From assembly GCF_947242115.1 (NCBI RefSeq), contig NC_074711.1, forward strand, positions 37,691,765-37,755,764: DNA of 64,000 bases. Direction: 5' to 3'. The notes beneath the pieces are model-generated. The model worked only from the letters and a program-made list of their open reading frames with translations. It ran no database searches and was not told where the DNA came from. Positions 25,470 through 38,700 of this stretch are shown here, piece by piece. Position numbers and translations under genes: made by a program. This DNA comes from Biomphalaria glabrata (Eukaryota; Mollusca; Gastropoda; Planorbidae). Position 1 is the stretch's first letter, and the number at the start of each line of letters is the position of its first letter.

Positions 25470-25710
25470 AAGTGTTTATATATATATTTATATCTTTTAT
25501 ATAGCGCTATTTCATGCTTATAGCATGCTCAGAGCGCTCTGGTCCAATCTCATTTGTGGACCAGTGGGGGGGGGGGGGGAGGGGGTATCTAGGAGTTGGT
25601 TTTCCGTGCTGCCTCTAGGCGCTCAGTAAACACAACTCTGCCCGAGTCGGGTTTCGAACCTCGAGCCCCCTTCTAGGTAGCCAAGCCACGCTTCGCACTC
25701 TAAAAACACG
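25470..25710 (-). mobile_element. Dispersed repeat with SINE-like end
   Basis: Contains TAGCGCTATTTCATGC, AGCATGCTCAGAGCGCTCTG, a 13-G tract, GGGTATCTAGGAGTTGG, and CGAGTCGGGTTTCGAACC, which on the minus strand is a B-box-like GGTTCGAAACC. A degraded relative lies at 49138-49300. Confidence 0.55.
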
Positions 25711-25984
25711 TTATAAAACACAGATTTCGTTGATCGGTGTATAACAATGTGTTGGCTATAACTTAAACTTGTTGAAGGTGTATTTTAGTTCCTCGATTAA
25801 TTTATCTAGCTGTCCTTTCAAAGATTTTGTTATAATATTTTATTAAAGCTGTTATGCTAGTGAATTAATGCTAAAATGTAGCGGTTTAGATATATAGTGT
25901 AGGTCTGTGTGGAAAGCGCTTATTAATGTCGTTAAAGCAAAGTATCCCTTTCATACCTTGCGATCTATGGGGAAGATAATGTTA

Positions 25985-26200
25985 AGTCCATATGATTCCA
26001 TGGCCAACAGTGTGTCATGTGGCCAGCACAACGACCAACCGCCTTTACTTTCCCTAACTAAAGTCAGGTACCCATTAAAGTTGTGTGGGCTCGGTGGAGC
26101 CCTAAAAATCCTGAAATTCAAAATCCCTGTCTTCACCGAGATTCGAACCAAGGACCCCAGGTTCGGAATCGGGGCGCTTAACCACTCATCGACATGAATC
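25985..26200 (-). mobile_element. SINE family 1, reverse copy
   Basis: Minus-strand reading: a GATGAGTGGTTAAGCGCC-type A box, GGTTCGAATCTCGGTGAAG (B box), TAATGGGTACCTGACTTTAG, and CGGTTGGTCGTTGTGCTGGC. It matches copies at 5783, 43953, 53028 and 58618. Confidence 0.85.
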
Positions 26201-26708
26201 TTCTGTTATTTTTAATTCTTTGAAATGTCCTCAGCTGTCTTGGGCTAGCCTTGATTGTGACATCTTGTGTGTGTGCAACTCAGGCCATCATTTCTGATGA
26301 ATTTTGGATCGTCTTTTGGTATCAACGCAAGTGGTGCTGTACCATTGAATATGAGTGCGTTAATGAAACCCGAAGAAAGCACAAAAGTAGACTCTGAATG
26401 TTAAACTTGCAAGAAAAGTGGTATGATTGGGTGTCACAGTGGACTTGCATAAAGAGTTATCAGAAAAGTTGTCAATTCTTTTTTCCTTTCGTTGCTATGG
26501 ACTGCGACACGGCCCTCAGGCCGATAGAGGTTGAGCACCATTGTATTGGATGCATTTTAAACTCAATATTAGCATGTCAAAGCAAATAACTAAACAGGAG
26601 TCCTAAAGGTCGGGGTATCCTTGTTTACTTTTTTACCAAATTTTAACTTTTTTTTTCATTCCAAACTTTGTGACAGTTTTTCGATTCACTGACACGACAG
26701 GAGAGACC

Positions 26709-29700
26709 ATGGCTGCCAGCGAAGTGGAAATTAAGCCGAAGACAAAAAAGGTGAAAAATTACACAGGTAAACAGTATTTTCACGTATCCGTTAGTAACCT
26801 TAGTTTGATGGACCGTTGGGGAACTACACATGATCTGTCAATCTTCTCCTTTCTTCTCTGGATTTTTTTTTTGTCTCTTACAATGACAAGCCCGTCCATA
26901 CTTTGCTGTTTTCCCATCGCTTTCTGCGTCTGCCTTTCTTTCTTTTCCCTGGTACTGTTCTCTGCGGGGAGCAAAAGTATTTTAGCAACTAAATAGCTTT
27001 AAGACAAACATTTTTAAGCCACATAAGCCCTAGACGTGTACCCTCTAAATAAGCCCTTGACTTGAACCCTCTAAATAAGCCCTAGACTTGTACGCTCTAA
27101 AGAAGCCCTAGACTTGTACGCTCTAAAGAAGCCCTAGACTTCTACGCTCTAAAGAAGCCCTAGACGTCTACGCTCTAAGGAAGCCATAGACTTCTACGCT
27201 CTAAGGAAGCCCTCGACTTCTACGCTCTAACGAAGCCCTAGACTTCTACGCTCTTAAGAAGCCCTAGACTTCTACGCTTTAAGGAAGCCCTCGACTTCTA
27301 CGCTCTAAGGAAGCCCTAGACGTCTACGCTCTAAGGAAGCCCTAGATTTCTACGCTCTAACGAAGCCCTAGACTTCTACTCTCTTAAGAAGCCCTCGACT
27401 TCTACGTTCTAACGAAGCCCTAGACTTCTACTCTCTTAAGAAGCCCTCGACTTCTACGTTCTAAGGAAGCCCTAGACTTCTACGCTCTAAGGAAGCCCTA
27501 GACTTGTACACTCTAAACGTGTGCTATCTAGAGAATGGGAGCGTGTAGAATCCAGAGATGCACAACTTCGATCTAGTTCAAAGAAGTGTAGAATCCAGAG
27601 ATGCACAACTTCGATATAGTTCAAAGACATGTAGAATCCAGAGATGCACAACTTCGATATAGTTCAAAGACATGTAGAATCCAGAGATGCACAACTTCGA
27701 TCTAGTTCAAAGACGTGTAGAATACAGAGATGCACAACCTAGACGTTACGCTCCAGATCTGTACATTTTGAAATCGTATAACCTAGAGGTGCACAACTTA
27801 GACTTGTTACCCTCGCCCCTCGGAGAGTCTAAAACATACAATAACTTGACATATACGTAATTTTTTGACTTGTTTAATATTGACTTGCAGAAATAAAAGG
27901 GTGATCTTTCCTTTACTTCTTGCTTGCATGTCCAAACTCTTGATCCATGAAGTGAATTATATATATAGATAGATGTGTTAACACGCTATAGCATACATCC
28001 TACTTTAGTTAAAATTGATTGCATGACTACGTCCGCAACTGAATTAAGAACAAATAGAGCTATAGGCTTTTAAATTAAATACTTCAGATGTAGTCTAATA
28101 TCGTATTGTACATAATAATGAAGATTGAACTCTTGATTTAACGTGTTTTTTTTTTTGTCGTTTTTATCCTGGTGTCCAGATGTTGACAATTATAAACCCT
28201 CGAAGCATGTGACCTACTTAAAGAATACTCTAGGTGCCATATTGCCCCAGTGTCTCCACGAAGTATGCCAGGTAGGGCAAGTTATTCAATATGTATTGTT
28301 TAGCTTTCGATGTATAACGTTATATCAACTCACACCGTCTGTTTGTTTGTCTGTCTGGGTACACATTTTGTACAGGCTATTTCTACCACTTTCCAGTCTC
28401 GAATCCAGTTGAAACTTTGCAGAATTGTTCATTGTCCCTAACAAAACACGAATCAATCAAAACATTTATCAATTAATAAATTAATTAATTAGTCTAAATT
28501 AGTTAAATTGTATTTAGAAAAGAGGAAATAAATCTTACAGTATTGGGAGATATGACTGTAAATGTGCAGGAGCTCTTTCCCTTATGTAAGCTTTTCTTAA
28601 AAGCAGTTTTTAATTTTTTTTCCTTGCCCACTGTAAACCTTTTAGCATTTTACAATACTACGAAGCATATAGCTCTTTTTTTTTTGTCTTCAGAGGACAT
28701 ATGGCAGTGTCTAGGCAGAGGAGGCGCAAGGCGTAGGTAAAGTGGGCACCCTAGTGATTTAAGGGGCCTCGAACTTTTTCCATTTTTTAGAAAAGGCGCA
28801 TCTGGTAGTAAAGAATCAACTGAATACACTACTTCAATTTTAATTCAAAATAATTGACTACATAGTGTCACAGACTCGTTCATCCGTCACTAAATAGCGG
28901 CGTATGCTACGCCGTGGGTCGACAAGTTCAAAATAATTAACTACAGAGTGTCACAAACCCGTTCATCAGTCACTATTCTGGGGTAAACTAAGAGAAATTC
29001 TATGCAGTATCATAGTTGATAGTCACACGCCTTAAGGGATTCCACCCCCTGACAAAATTACTCCTGTGTATTTCAAATCTTTTAGATGAGTGAATCCTCT
29101 TCACTTAAATCAACATTTCAGTAAACTTTTAAGCGTGTCAGTTATCACCAGCAACAAGCGGAGGCTCCAAAATACAGAGCCAAGTCCTCAAACTCCCTCG
29201 ATGTGACAGAGCCAAGTCCTCAAACTCCCTCGATGTGACAGAGCCAAGTCCTCAAACTCCCTGGATGTGACAGAGCCAAGTCCTCAAACTCCATCGATGT
29301 GACAGACCCAAGTCCTCAAACTCCCTGGATGTGACAGAGCCAAGTCCTCAAACTCCCTCGATGTGACAGAGCCAAGTCCTCAGACTCCCTGGATGTGACA
29401 GAGCCAAGTCCTCAAACTCCCTCGATGTGACAGAGCCAAGTCCTCAAACTTCCTCGATGTGACAGAGCCAAGTCCTCAAACTCCCTGGATGTGACAGAGC
29501 CAAGTCCTCAAACTCCCTCGATGTGACAGACCCAAGTCCTCAAACTCCATGGATGTGACAGAGCCAAGTCCTCAAACTCCCTGGATGTGACAGAGCCAAG
29601 TCCTCAAACTCCCTCGATGTGACAGAGCCAAGTCCTCAGACTCCCTGGATGTGACAGAACCAAGTCCTCAAACTCCCTCGATGTGACAGACCCAAGTCCT

Positions 29701-32700
29701 CAAACTCCCTGGATGTGACAGAGCCAAGTCCTCAAACCCCCTCGATGTGACAGAGCCAAGTCCTCAAACTCCCTGGATGTGACAGAGCCAAGTCCTCAAA
29801 CTCCCTCGATGTGACAGAGCCAAGTCCTCAAACTCCCTGGATGTGACAGACCCAAGTCCTCAAACTCCCTCGATGTGACAGACCCAAGTCCTCAAACTCC
29901 ATGGATGTGACAGAGCCAAGTCCTCAAACTCCCTGGATGTGACAGAGCCAAGTCCTCAAACTCCCTCGATGTGACAGAGCCAAGTCCTCAGACTCCCTGG
30001 ATGTGACAGAGCCAAGTCCTCAAACTCCCTCGATGTGACAGACCCAAGTCCTCAAACTCCCTGGATGTGACAGAGCCAAGTCCTCAAACCCCCTCGATGT
30101 GACAGAGCCAAGTCCTCAAACTCCCTGGATGTGACAGAGCCAAGTCCTCAAACTCCCTCGATGTGACAGAGCCAACTCCTCAAACTCCCTCGATGTGACA
30201 GAGCCAAGTCCTCAAACTCCCTCGATGTGACAGAGCCAAGTCCTCAAACTCCCTCGATGTGACAGAGCCAAGTCCTCAGACCTCCTTGGATGTAGCAGAG
30301 CTTATGATTTAAAAAACTTCTTATTACTAAAATAAGACTGTCTTTTTTTTTTTAAATACGACTATCCAGTTTCTAAAAAAAAAACTGTCCCACATTAAAA
30401 ATAACACAGTATTGTACTGAGTTCTCTGACTTTTAAAATTCTGTCAATCGTATAGCATCAAAAATTCGCTCTAATTTTAATATCACAGAGATATACACAT
30501 TTATCCTTATTATCCTTCTTTTTCTTTTTCTTCTTCTTCTTCTTATTATTATGACTATTATTATTATTATTATTATTTATTATTTATTATTATATGTAGT
30601 CATTGCTTTTTATGTTCGATCTTTGTCAACAGAAAAGACCTAGAGACCCGATTGAGTTTATCGCTCTGTGTCTCTACAAATCAGTTGACTGTGAATTATA
30701 CTTTTACGAGAAAGCCATTTTCTCAAAGGTGATGGGCCTTTTTTCTTCTGCATATATTGTTAACCTACATACCTTAATCTTTTAATAATTATATGATAAT
30801 GATTAGACCTAGCTGGTTTAAACATGCATAATTATAGACTTTTTTGTAATGATTTCGTTTCTATGTCCAATATTTGTAGATGTATGTTTTAGTGTTTCTT
30901 CGACAACAATCTTGTACATGAACACATCGCTTTGATAGTCTGAGATTGGATCAGCTGATACCACTAGAGAGTTTTGAAAGTTCATTACACAATAGAGATT
31001 TGTGTAACTGAAAATTATAGGAGGTGTAAATGACTGATAATCCAAAGAGACTTAAATGACTGATATTGATAATCCAAAGAGACTTAAATGACTGATATTG
31101 ATAATCCAAAGAGCTTTGAATGACTGATAATCCAAAAAAGGTTTGAATGATGGTAATAAAAAAAAAAGATTTGAATTACTGATAATCCAAAGAAATTTGA
31201 ATAACTGATAATAAAAAAGATTTGAATGACTGATATTGATAATCCAAAGATATTTGAACGACTGATAATTCACCAATGAAAGGCAAATGATTGTTCAACT
31301 ATGAAGTCCAGACAAAGATACAGAGTCATTTCATGGACACGCACGAAAATAATTGTGTTTAGGTATTGGGAGAAACATACCGGTAGTTTACAATTGTATG
31401 ACTTGGCGTCTAATGAATTCTCTGTTTGTAGGAGCTTCAGCTTATGGCCCTTGAACTGAAGAAAGAGAATGCGGTGCGACAGTCGAACATTGAAAAAATC
31501 AAGAAAAAAATTGCAGAGCTGAAGGTGCGTAATTAGATATGTCTATTTACCTATAAGTGTCGATTTCGTTTTTTAAAACTATTTCTTTAAAGTGTACTAA
31601 TACTAATTGATGACTTATCGACGTTACAACGTGTTTTTATGCGTCTTGTCGGTTGTATGTTGGGAAATGAAGCTAGCATGAACGTCTTCAACCAAATGTC
31701 CTCCTTTTACTGCTACTTACTGGAAGATGTGGATGTAAATATGGATTCAGCCCCCTGAATACGTTTGGACACGTTGTTTTTTTCTACCACTTCCCATTCT
31801 CGAATCAAGTTGAAACTTCGCATAATTATTAATAGTCGATAATAATACACAAATCAATCCAAAGATTAAACAATTATTTTATCATTTAGTACTAGTTAAT
31901 TAATCTTGTTTTTCATAGCAGAAAGAGAGATAAACCTAATAATTTTCAGATAAATGACACAACTCAGCGGTTCCTTCCCTTAGATACGTTTTTAAGTATT
32001 CTTATTTCTATTGCTTGTTCTTTTGTGAGTTGAATAAATAAATAAAAGTACTTTGACATTTTGCGCACCATTTTACTGGCTAATATTAGCTGAACCTTTC
32101 ATAAAGGAATCGATGGACTGCGGCGTTGCTCGCTCCTATTTTATGTCGCGAGTTCCAAGCACTCAATATTGTTTAGGATAATTAACTCTTTCTCTCCTAA
32201 CTGATGTTACCTACGTCGATTCCACCCGAATGTGGTAAATAATTACGGAGAGAACGAGTTAAATGTCGATACAAGCCTGAACTCAACAAAATTACTTAAA
32301 ACGGTCTTGTTCTTATATGACTATTACGAAACAAGGGTTCAGTCCAACGTCGCTAGACCCAGAAAGCACGTCTTGCTCTAAGCACCACTGAATTTGGTCT
32401 CTTTGTCTTGTCGGTTAATGTCTTTAAGCCATTTCCGTTCTAAGCACCGTTACGTCACTGAGGAAATCCACGATTAGTCCCAACATCTACGCGCCCAATT
32501 ATTGAGTGATTACAAAATTCTATAGTAAACGAGCTAGAGAGGACATACTGAAGCAGTACAATAGAATGTTAAAATGTTATAAAGGAGGTTTTTATTTTTA
32601 GACTATTTTTGTTATGTTCCTTGTTTTGTCTTAGAATATCTCCTTGTTACACAGAGAGTATAATATTTGGGTTTCAACGTATGTCGTCTGCATTCCTAAT

Positions 32701-35700
32701 TATGATCGATAACTCTACAGTTTGTTTTTGCCTTCATTCGTAAGATTGTTATGTCCCCTTATAATATGTTGAGTTATATAGGTTCAAATCTCCGTTATCA
32801 GTGATTAGATCTACTTGTAAGACTACATATTGTTAGAAGACCATTTCTTTCTTTTGGTGAAATGTCGAAACGTCATTTCCTTCTGGTGATCATGAATCGT
32901 CCATGAATCAAGTTCGTGCTCTCGGCGCTATATGAAGTTAATTTATTTGTTGATTTAGATCAGATACGGGAAGATTTTTAAATTCATTGCGTATTTTTCT
33001 GCCTTAAATTTTTCTTTTCTTATTTCATATGGACTACCCTATGCATTTCGCCTAGGGCCTGCAATTATCTAAGGCCGGCCCTGGAGGCTTCTGTGTGTAT
33101 CCTGTTTATAATAAATAATTAGATGAACATAAAGTGTATCGGAGTCTTGTATTAGTGAAGTCTTCCCGAGACGCAGTTTTTAGAGCCATGGTTTTAATGT
33201 ACTACCTTTGCTAAATATTTAACATTGACCTGAATCACTCTGGCTTCTTTGTGTTGTAACGTCCCATCCAAATCTAATTAATGGACAATCTTGTATCAAA
33301 CATGGTCCACATCTTGTCTCCCCCAAACAATAGCAAAACAGATTATAGAAATGCGCAAAGTACCATTGTATGATTGTAAGCCTCCGTTTTACATAATATA
33401 AATTGTTTTTTTTTTTAGTTTTTTTTTTTTTCATGACAAAAAAAAATTATCAATAAACATTTTTAACAGGTTTTGCTCAGGGGAGATAAGAAAATCGAAG
33501 CCTTGCTTTGGATGGAAGCCAGAAAAAAATCCTCTCTCGTAGCTGAGGAGGAGGAGGAAGAAGAGGAACACAAGGGCTCAGTCAACACTTTACTACCACA
33601 GCCGGAAGATGAAATACTACCGTTGTCCCCGGAGTTAACAACATCGGGAGAACACGATGTGACCTCAAAATCCGACGAGATTTCTCCCAAAAAAACGATT
33701 TTCGCCAAAATGAGAAAAATTTCGATGAAAAAGCCTCCAAAAATGCGTCCTAAGAAACTTTCTCAGGTGCATCATAAGAAGCCGTCCATGAGCCTTTCCG
33801 AGTCTTCAGTCACGGACCACGAGTCTCTAACAGAGGAAACTTCGACCAAGTCCAAGATCAGTAGCAGCGATGTATCCGTGCTAACTACCTCAGAGCCCGA
33901 GTCCGAGTCGCTTGTATCGGAAGATGAAAAAAGGTCGAGTCTAGATCATCATAAGACGAAACACAAAAAGTTCATGAAAAAAGGTTCAGGATCGTCCGTA
34001 GATCAGGGTTCATCGTCCACCGTCGGACACAAAGTAGTCACTAAAAGCTCGAGGTACCCGCGAACCTCTAGACACGATGTCCGCATGGATATAAGCAAAA
34101 GAAAATTCAAACCAGTAGTAAAAATAAAGAGGAAACTTAAAGCAGCAGACTCAAAGCGTGCCATTTATAGAATCAGGAGCCTTGAGGCCAAAGAAAGCAA
34201 AAAGTTTAAAAAAAGAAGTCGGACGGCAATGTCTAAAACAGATCGGGGTAGGCCAGATCTCGACGTCTCAGACGATCTTCTTAAACCAAAAACGAAAAAA
34301 AGAGCGAGCAGTATTTTTAGTTATGTGACTCCTAAACAAGAAATTCACGAGCCTCTTTCCCCAAAAATTGCTAAAAAGCCCACTATTAGAAAAACCTTCA
34401 GAGGCCGGCGAATCGCAGGAAGTCTTTCAGATAAAACAATAAAAATGCAAGAGAAAGACACCACCCCACTTCTGGAAGAACCTCCAAAACAAGAGGAAAC
34501 TAAACAGAAGAAAAAAAAGTCAAAAGTGAAGTCTTTAGATATTGAGGCTTATACTCGAGATGAATCTCCAGACATATCTAAAAAAAAGAAAAAAAGGATT
34601 TCTTCACCAAAGGGCGCTAAAGCTGCATTAGGGGAGAGTGACAAGGATTTTAAATTTGAAAAAGACAGGCAGGAAGATTATTTGACTAGCCCCTCAAAAC
34701 CGAAACGCAAGAAAAAGCCAGTCAAGGGCTCAGCTCTTTCAATAACACCAGATCTAGCTCATAAAAAGGATAGAAGAGAAAGCAGAATGCTTGAAGCACC
34801 GACCGATGCAACTCAAAGGCACAAGAAAAAGACCAAATCTATGAGAGAACTAATGACTGATATTGAGATGGAACAAATTAAAAAGTCAATTAAAGAAAAG
34901 GACAAATCTGAGGCACCGGAGAAAATTAAAAAGAAGGCTGGTCCTTCGTCTGACGTTTCAGATACTGACGATTATCAAAAGAAAAAAAAAGCGACTAAAG
35001 CTGGGACCCAAGGTGAATCCGCGGATGAAGAAGTAGCAAAAGAGCCAACCAAAAAAAGACGAAAATCGAAAGAAAAAGAGACTGATCTCGATGTCATGAC
35101 CGACTTATCCTCGGACCATGAGCGAGATTTCCCTGACAAAACGAAAAGGGTAGACAAATATCTAGTAGACTCCACAGATGAAAAAGGTGTGCCAACAAAG
35201 TCAAGACGAGCATCGAAAGCTAAAGAGATTGTTCGCGATGAATCTGACCAAGACGTTGACAGAGTTGTAGGCAAGAAGCAAGAGAAAGAGAAGGACCAAC
35301 CTCAGACTATGAGAGGGAGTCGATTCGATTCTGCTGCTTCCGTCAGTCAAGCGACTGGTAAAAAGACAACACTTGAAGACAGGCGTATTTCAAAGCAAAA
35401 AACAAGTGAAGATGTTAAAAAAAAAAAAGAGCTACGAGACAAAGCGGACGTCGAAGAGGATTCTTCTAAAATGAAAGAAGACAAGACGCAGCGCTATAGA
35501 GAAAAAGATAAAGAGAAAGATATTCAAAAGGAAAGAGTACAGGAGAGCATGTTAGAGTCGGAAGACGAAGAACTGCCTACAAAAATGAAAAAAGGGGAAG
35601 CCAAATCTCGAAAAAGCAAAGCAAAACCTCAGGAAGAGTTCGAACCAGGAGAAAAGCGAAGGATATTCAAAGAGAAAGAACAAGATGAAAGAGAGAGTTC

Positions 35701-38700
35701 GGGGCCAGACGTTGCCGAGGAAGTAACTCGGACACAAAGGAAAAAATCGGATCAAAAAAGTTACAAAAGTAAGGAAAATCTTCCAAGTGTTGGTTCTGGC
35801 GTATGGGATAAGGAAGAGACACAGGCTTCAAAGAAAACATCGGATAAAAGACCCTTGAAGGATAGAGACATTGAAGAGGATACACAGAAAGAAGACTACA
35901 AAGACAGTACTCTGGGTGAAGATGGCCTTTACAAGAAAAAGAAAGGGAAAAAATCCCGTGAGAGATTAGCAGAAAGTGTTGAAGAACCAATTCTGAGAGA
36001 AGAAACCACAGTTGTAGATCAATCTAACAAAGTCCTAGAAGACCAAAGATTTCACGCAATATCCGATTACGATGTTCCGAAAGAAGTGGATAGATTAGAA
36101 CCTAAAGATAGCGATGAAGAGTCCTATCCACGTAAACAAAAGAAAGTTAAACAAACTGACAAAGGCGAAAGAATGGGAAAGGAGGAGCAAAAACGAAGAG
36201 ACTACCTGGACAGATCTGAGTCTGACATTGGAGAAGAAGAGTCTCCACAAAAAACAAAAGACGAACAAACATTTCGTCTCGAAGAAGAAGCTAGAGATGA
36301 ACAAGGAAAATTCGAATCTGGTTTAGATGACGACGATGCTTATTCAAGAATGCAAAAAGCCGAAAAAAAGATGCCTAGCAAAGGTGAAGAAACTGATTCT
36401 GAAGTTGAAGAAGAGGAATCTTCAAAGAAGAAAAAATCTCATAGAAAGTCGAATCGCAAAGGTGCTGAAAGCCAAGAAATGGCTCAAAAACGACGCGATG
36501 ACGAAAAGAGTACATTGGACTCTGATGTTGGTGAAGAAGAAATGTCCCCCAAAAAGACAAAGGATGACAAAAAGTCACGTCAGAAAACAGAGGAAAAAGG
36601 GGAAGAACCCCAAAGAAAAAAAGAAAAAAGGGGTACATTAGACTCCGAAATTGATGAAGAAGAAATCCCCCACAAAAAGACCAAGGATGACAAAAAGTCA
36701 CGCCAGAAAGCCGAAGAAAGAGGGGAAGAACTCCATAGAAAAAAAGAAAAAAGAGGTACATTAGACTCTGACATTGATGAAGAAGAAAGTCCCCCAAAAA
36801 AGACAAAGGATGTCAAAAAGACACACCAGAAACATGAAGAAACTGATGAAGATGCTTCTAAACGCAGGGAAGAAAGACGTAGCTTAGATTCTGACTTAGT
36901 CGAAGAAGAATCTTTTCCTAGAACGAAAACAGAAGATAAAAAAACGCATCGCAAAAGTGAAGAACATGAAGAAAGTGCCCACAAACGAAAAGGTTTAATG
37001 GACTCCGATGCTAGCGAAGAAGAATTCTACCCAAAAAAGCCCAAGCATGAAAAAAAGGCACGTCTTCAAGACGACGATAAGGAAGAATATGTAGAATTTA
37101 AAAAAAGAGAAGTCCTAGAAAAGTCCTATTCTGAAATATATAGTGATGATGAGGAAGTCGTCAAAAGAAAAAGAAAAGCTTTGAAGAAAGCAGAGAAAGA
37201 AGCCGAAGGTTTGGATATCAAGAAAAAAGAAGAAAGACCAACTAAACGAGACAAGATAGACATCGAATCAGAGGATTTCCCTGCGTCGGAAGACGACAAA
37301 GAGACCCGAACAAAAAAGAAGAAAGATAAAAGAGAAAGGCGAGGTAGTACCGATGAAAATGAGGAAAGACTTTCGAAACTCAGAAAAGAAGACGAGCTTA
37401 TCAGTACATCTAAAACTGAGGAATCGACAAGCCGAAAAAAGCGACGTGATAAGTCCAAACCAATTGAAGAGGAAGAGACGCCGCGCTACGCTGACACGGC
37501 TCGAGACAGAGAAGATGATGAGGGCTCGCAGAAAAAGATGAAACGCAAAAAAGATTCCGACGGGAAATCTAGAAGTCTCAAAACTTCAGACCTCTTGGAC
37601 GACGACGCGATTGCCGCAAGCGAAACGAAGAAATCATTGGATGACAGAGAAACGCTCAAGCATAAAAGGCATCCGAGGAAAGGCCCAATAGAAGAAGACC
37701 TGTCCAGCGACTACGACATGCAAGACATAGAGAGGAAAATTAGCGAACCGTCGAAACCCAAAGGACTTTCAGACAGTGAGCAGCTGCAAAAATACAAGAA
37801 GCAAAAGGAAAAACAAGCCGAGGAAGAAGAAGCTGAATTCGGAAGATCTGAAACAAAAAAGGAACCCAAGAAAAAACCCACAACCTCAGGTAGATATGCA
37901 GAAAGAGGGATCACATCACCAAAGTTATCAGTACCACCGAGCGAAACCGATTCGGCACTGACCTCTGAAGAGTTTGACCGAGATGACTCTGAAGAAGAAA
38001 AGTATAAAAAGAAGAAGAGGAAGGCCGGAAGCAAGAGAGATGAGGAGGATGACCGCAGGAGGGATGACGAGGATGACCGCAGGAGGGAATCGTTTGACTT
38101 CGACGCCAAGAGGCTTCGGGCGGAAGACGACGAAGCACTGCGCAGTGACGGAGTTTTATTGAAAAAGAAATCCAGCTACCTGGTACCGGATGATGACTAT
38201 CAAAAAGGTTTCTTGGGAGACCCAAAGAAGCGTAAGAGACGAGCTTCCAGAATGTTCACGCCGATTCAGTGTGAATGGTATCTGGACAAGCCCCGTGTAT
38301 TGGTGTGCCGGCATCCAATTTTGGGAGAAATACGGTCCCACCAACCGTTACTGTACTCAGTATTAGGTTAGTTGTAATGTTGTTGTTTTTAAACTTCATA
38401 ACCTCATGAGCCTATTGATGTGTCCTATTTTAAATTACCATTATAGTAACAGTAAGTATATAAATTAGGTACTTACTGTTTAACTCTTGGTAATTAAGTG
38501 TAGTAAAATGCAGGCGTTATACTTCAAGTTGATTTCTGCTGCTGACAGAGTCACGGGTTCTATTTTTTTTAATATTTTATTTTTGTTTTTTTGAAATATG
38601 TTTTTAAATTTTTTATTTTTTTTATTTAAGTCATTTTCGTCTTGGTCTTTTTTTTTCTTTTCCTGGACTCGAACGACATCTTTTCATTGCAAGACGCAGT

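Noticed and set aside
29178-30300. CRISPR-like regular array
   Set aside because: Units are contiguous with no unique spacers, and the genome is eukaryotic.
34975-38344. Ser/Leu/Phe-rich antisense frames over the giant exon
   Set aside because: They mirror the Lys/Glu codon bias of the sense strand (few antisense stops) and show no domain.
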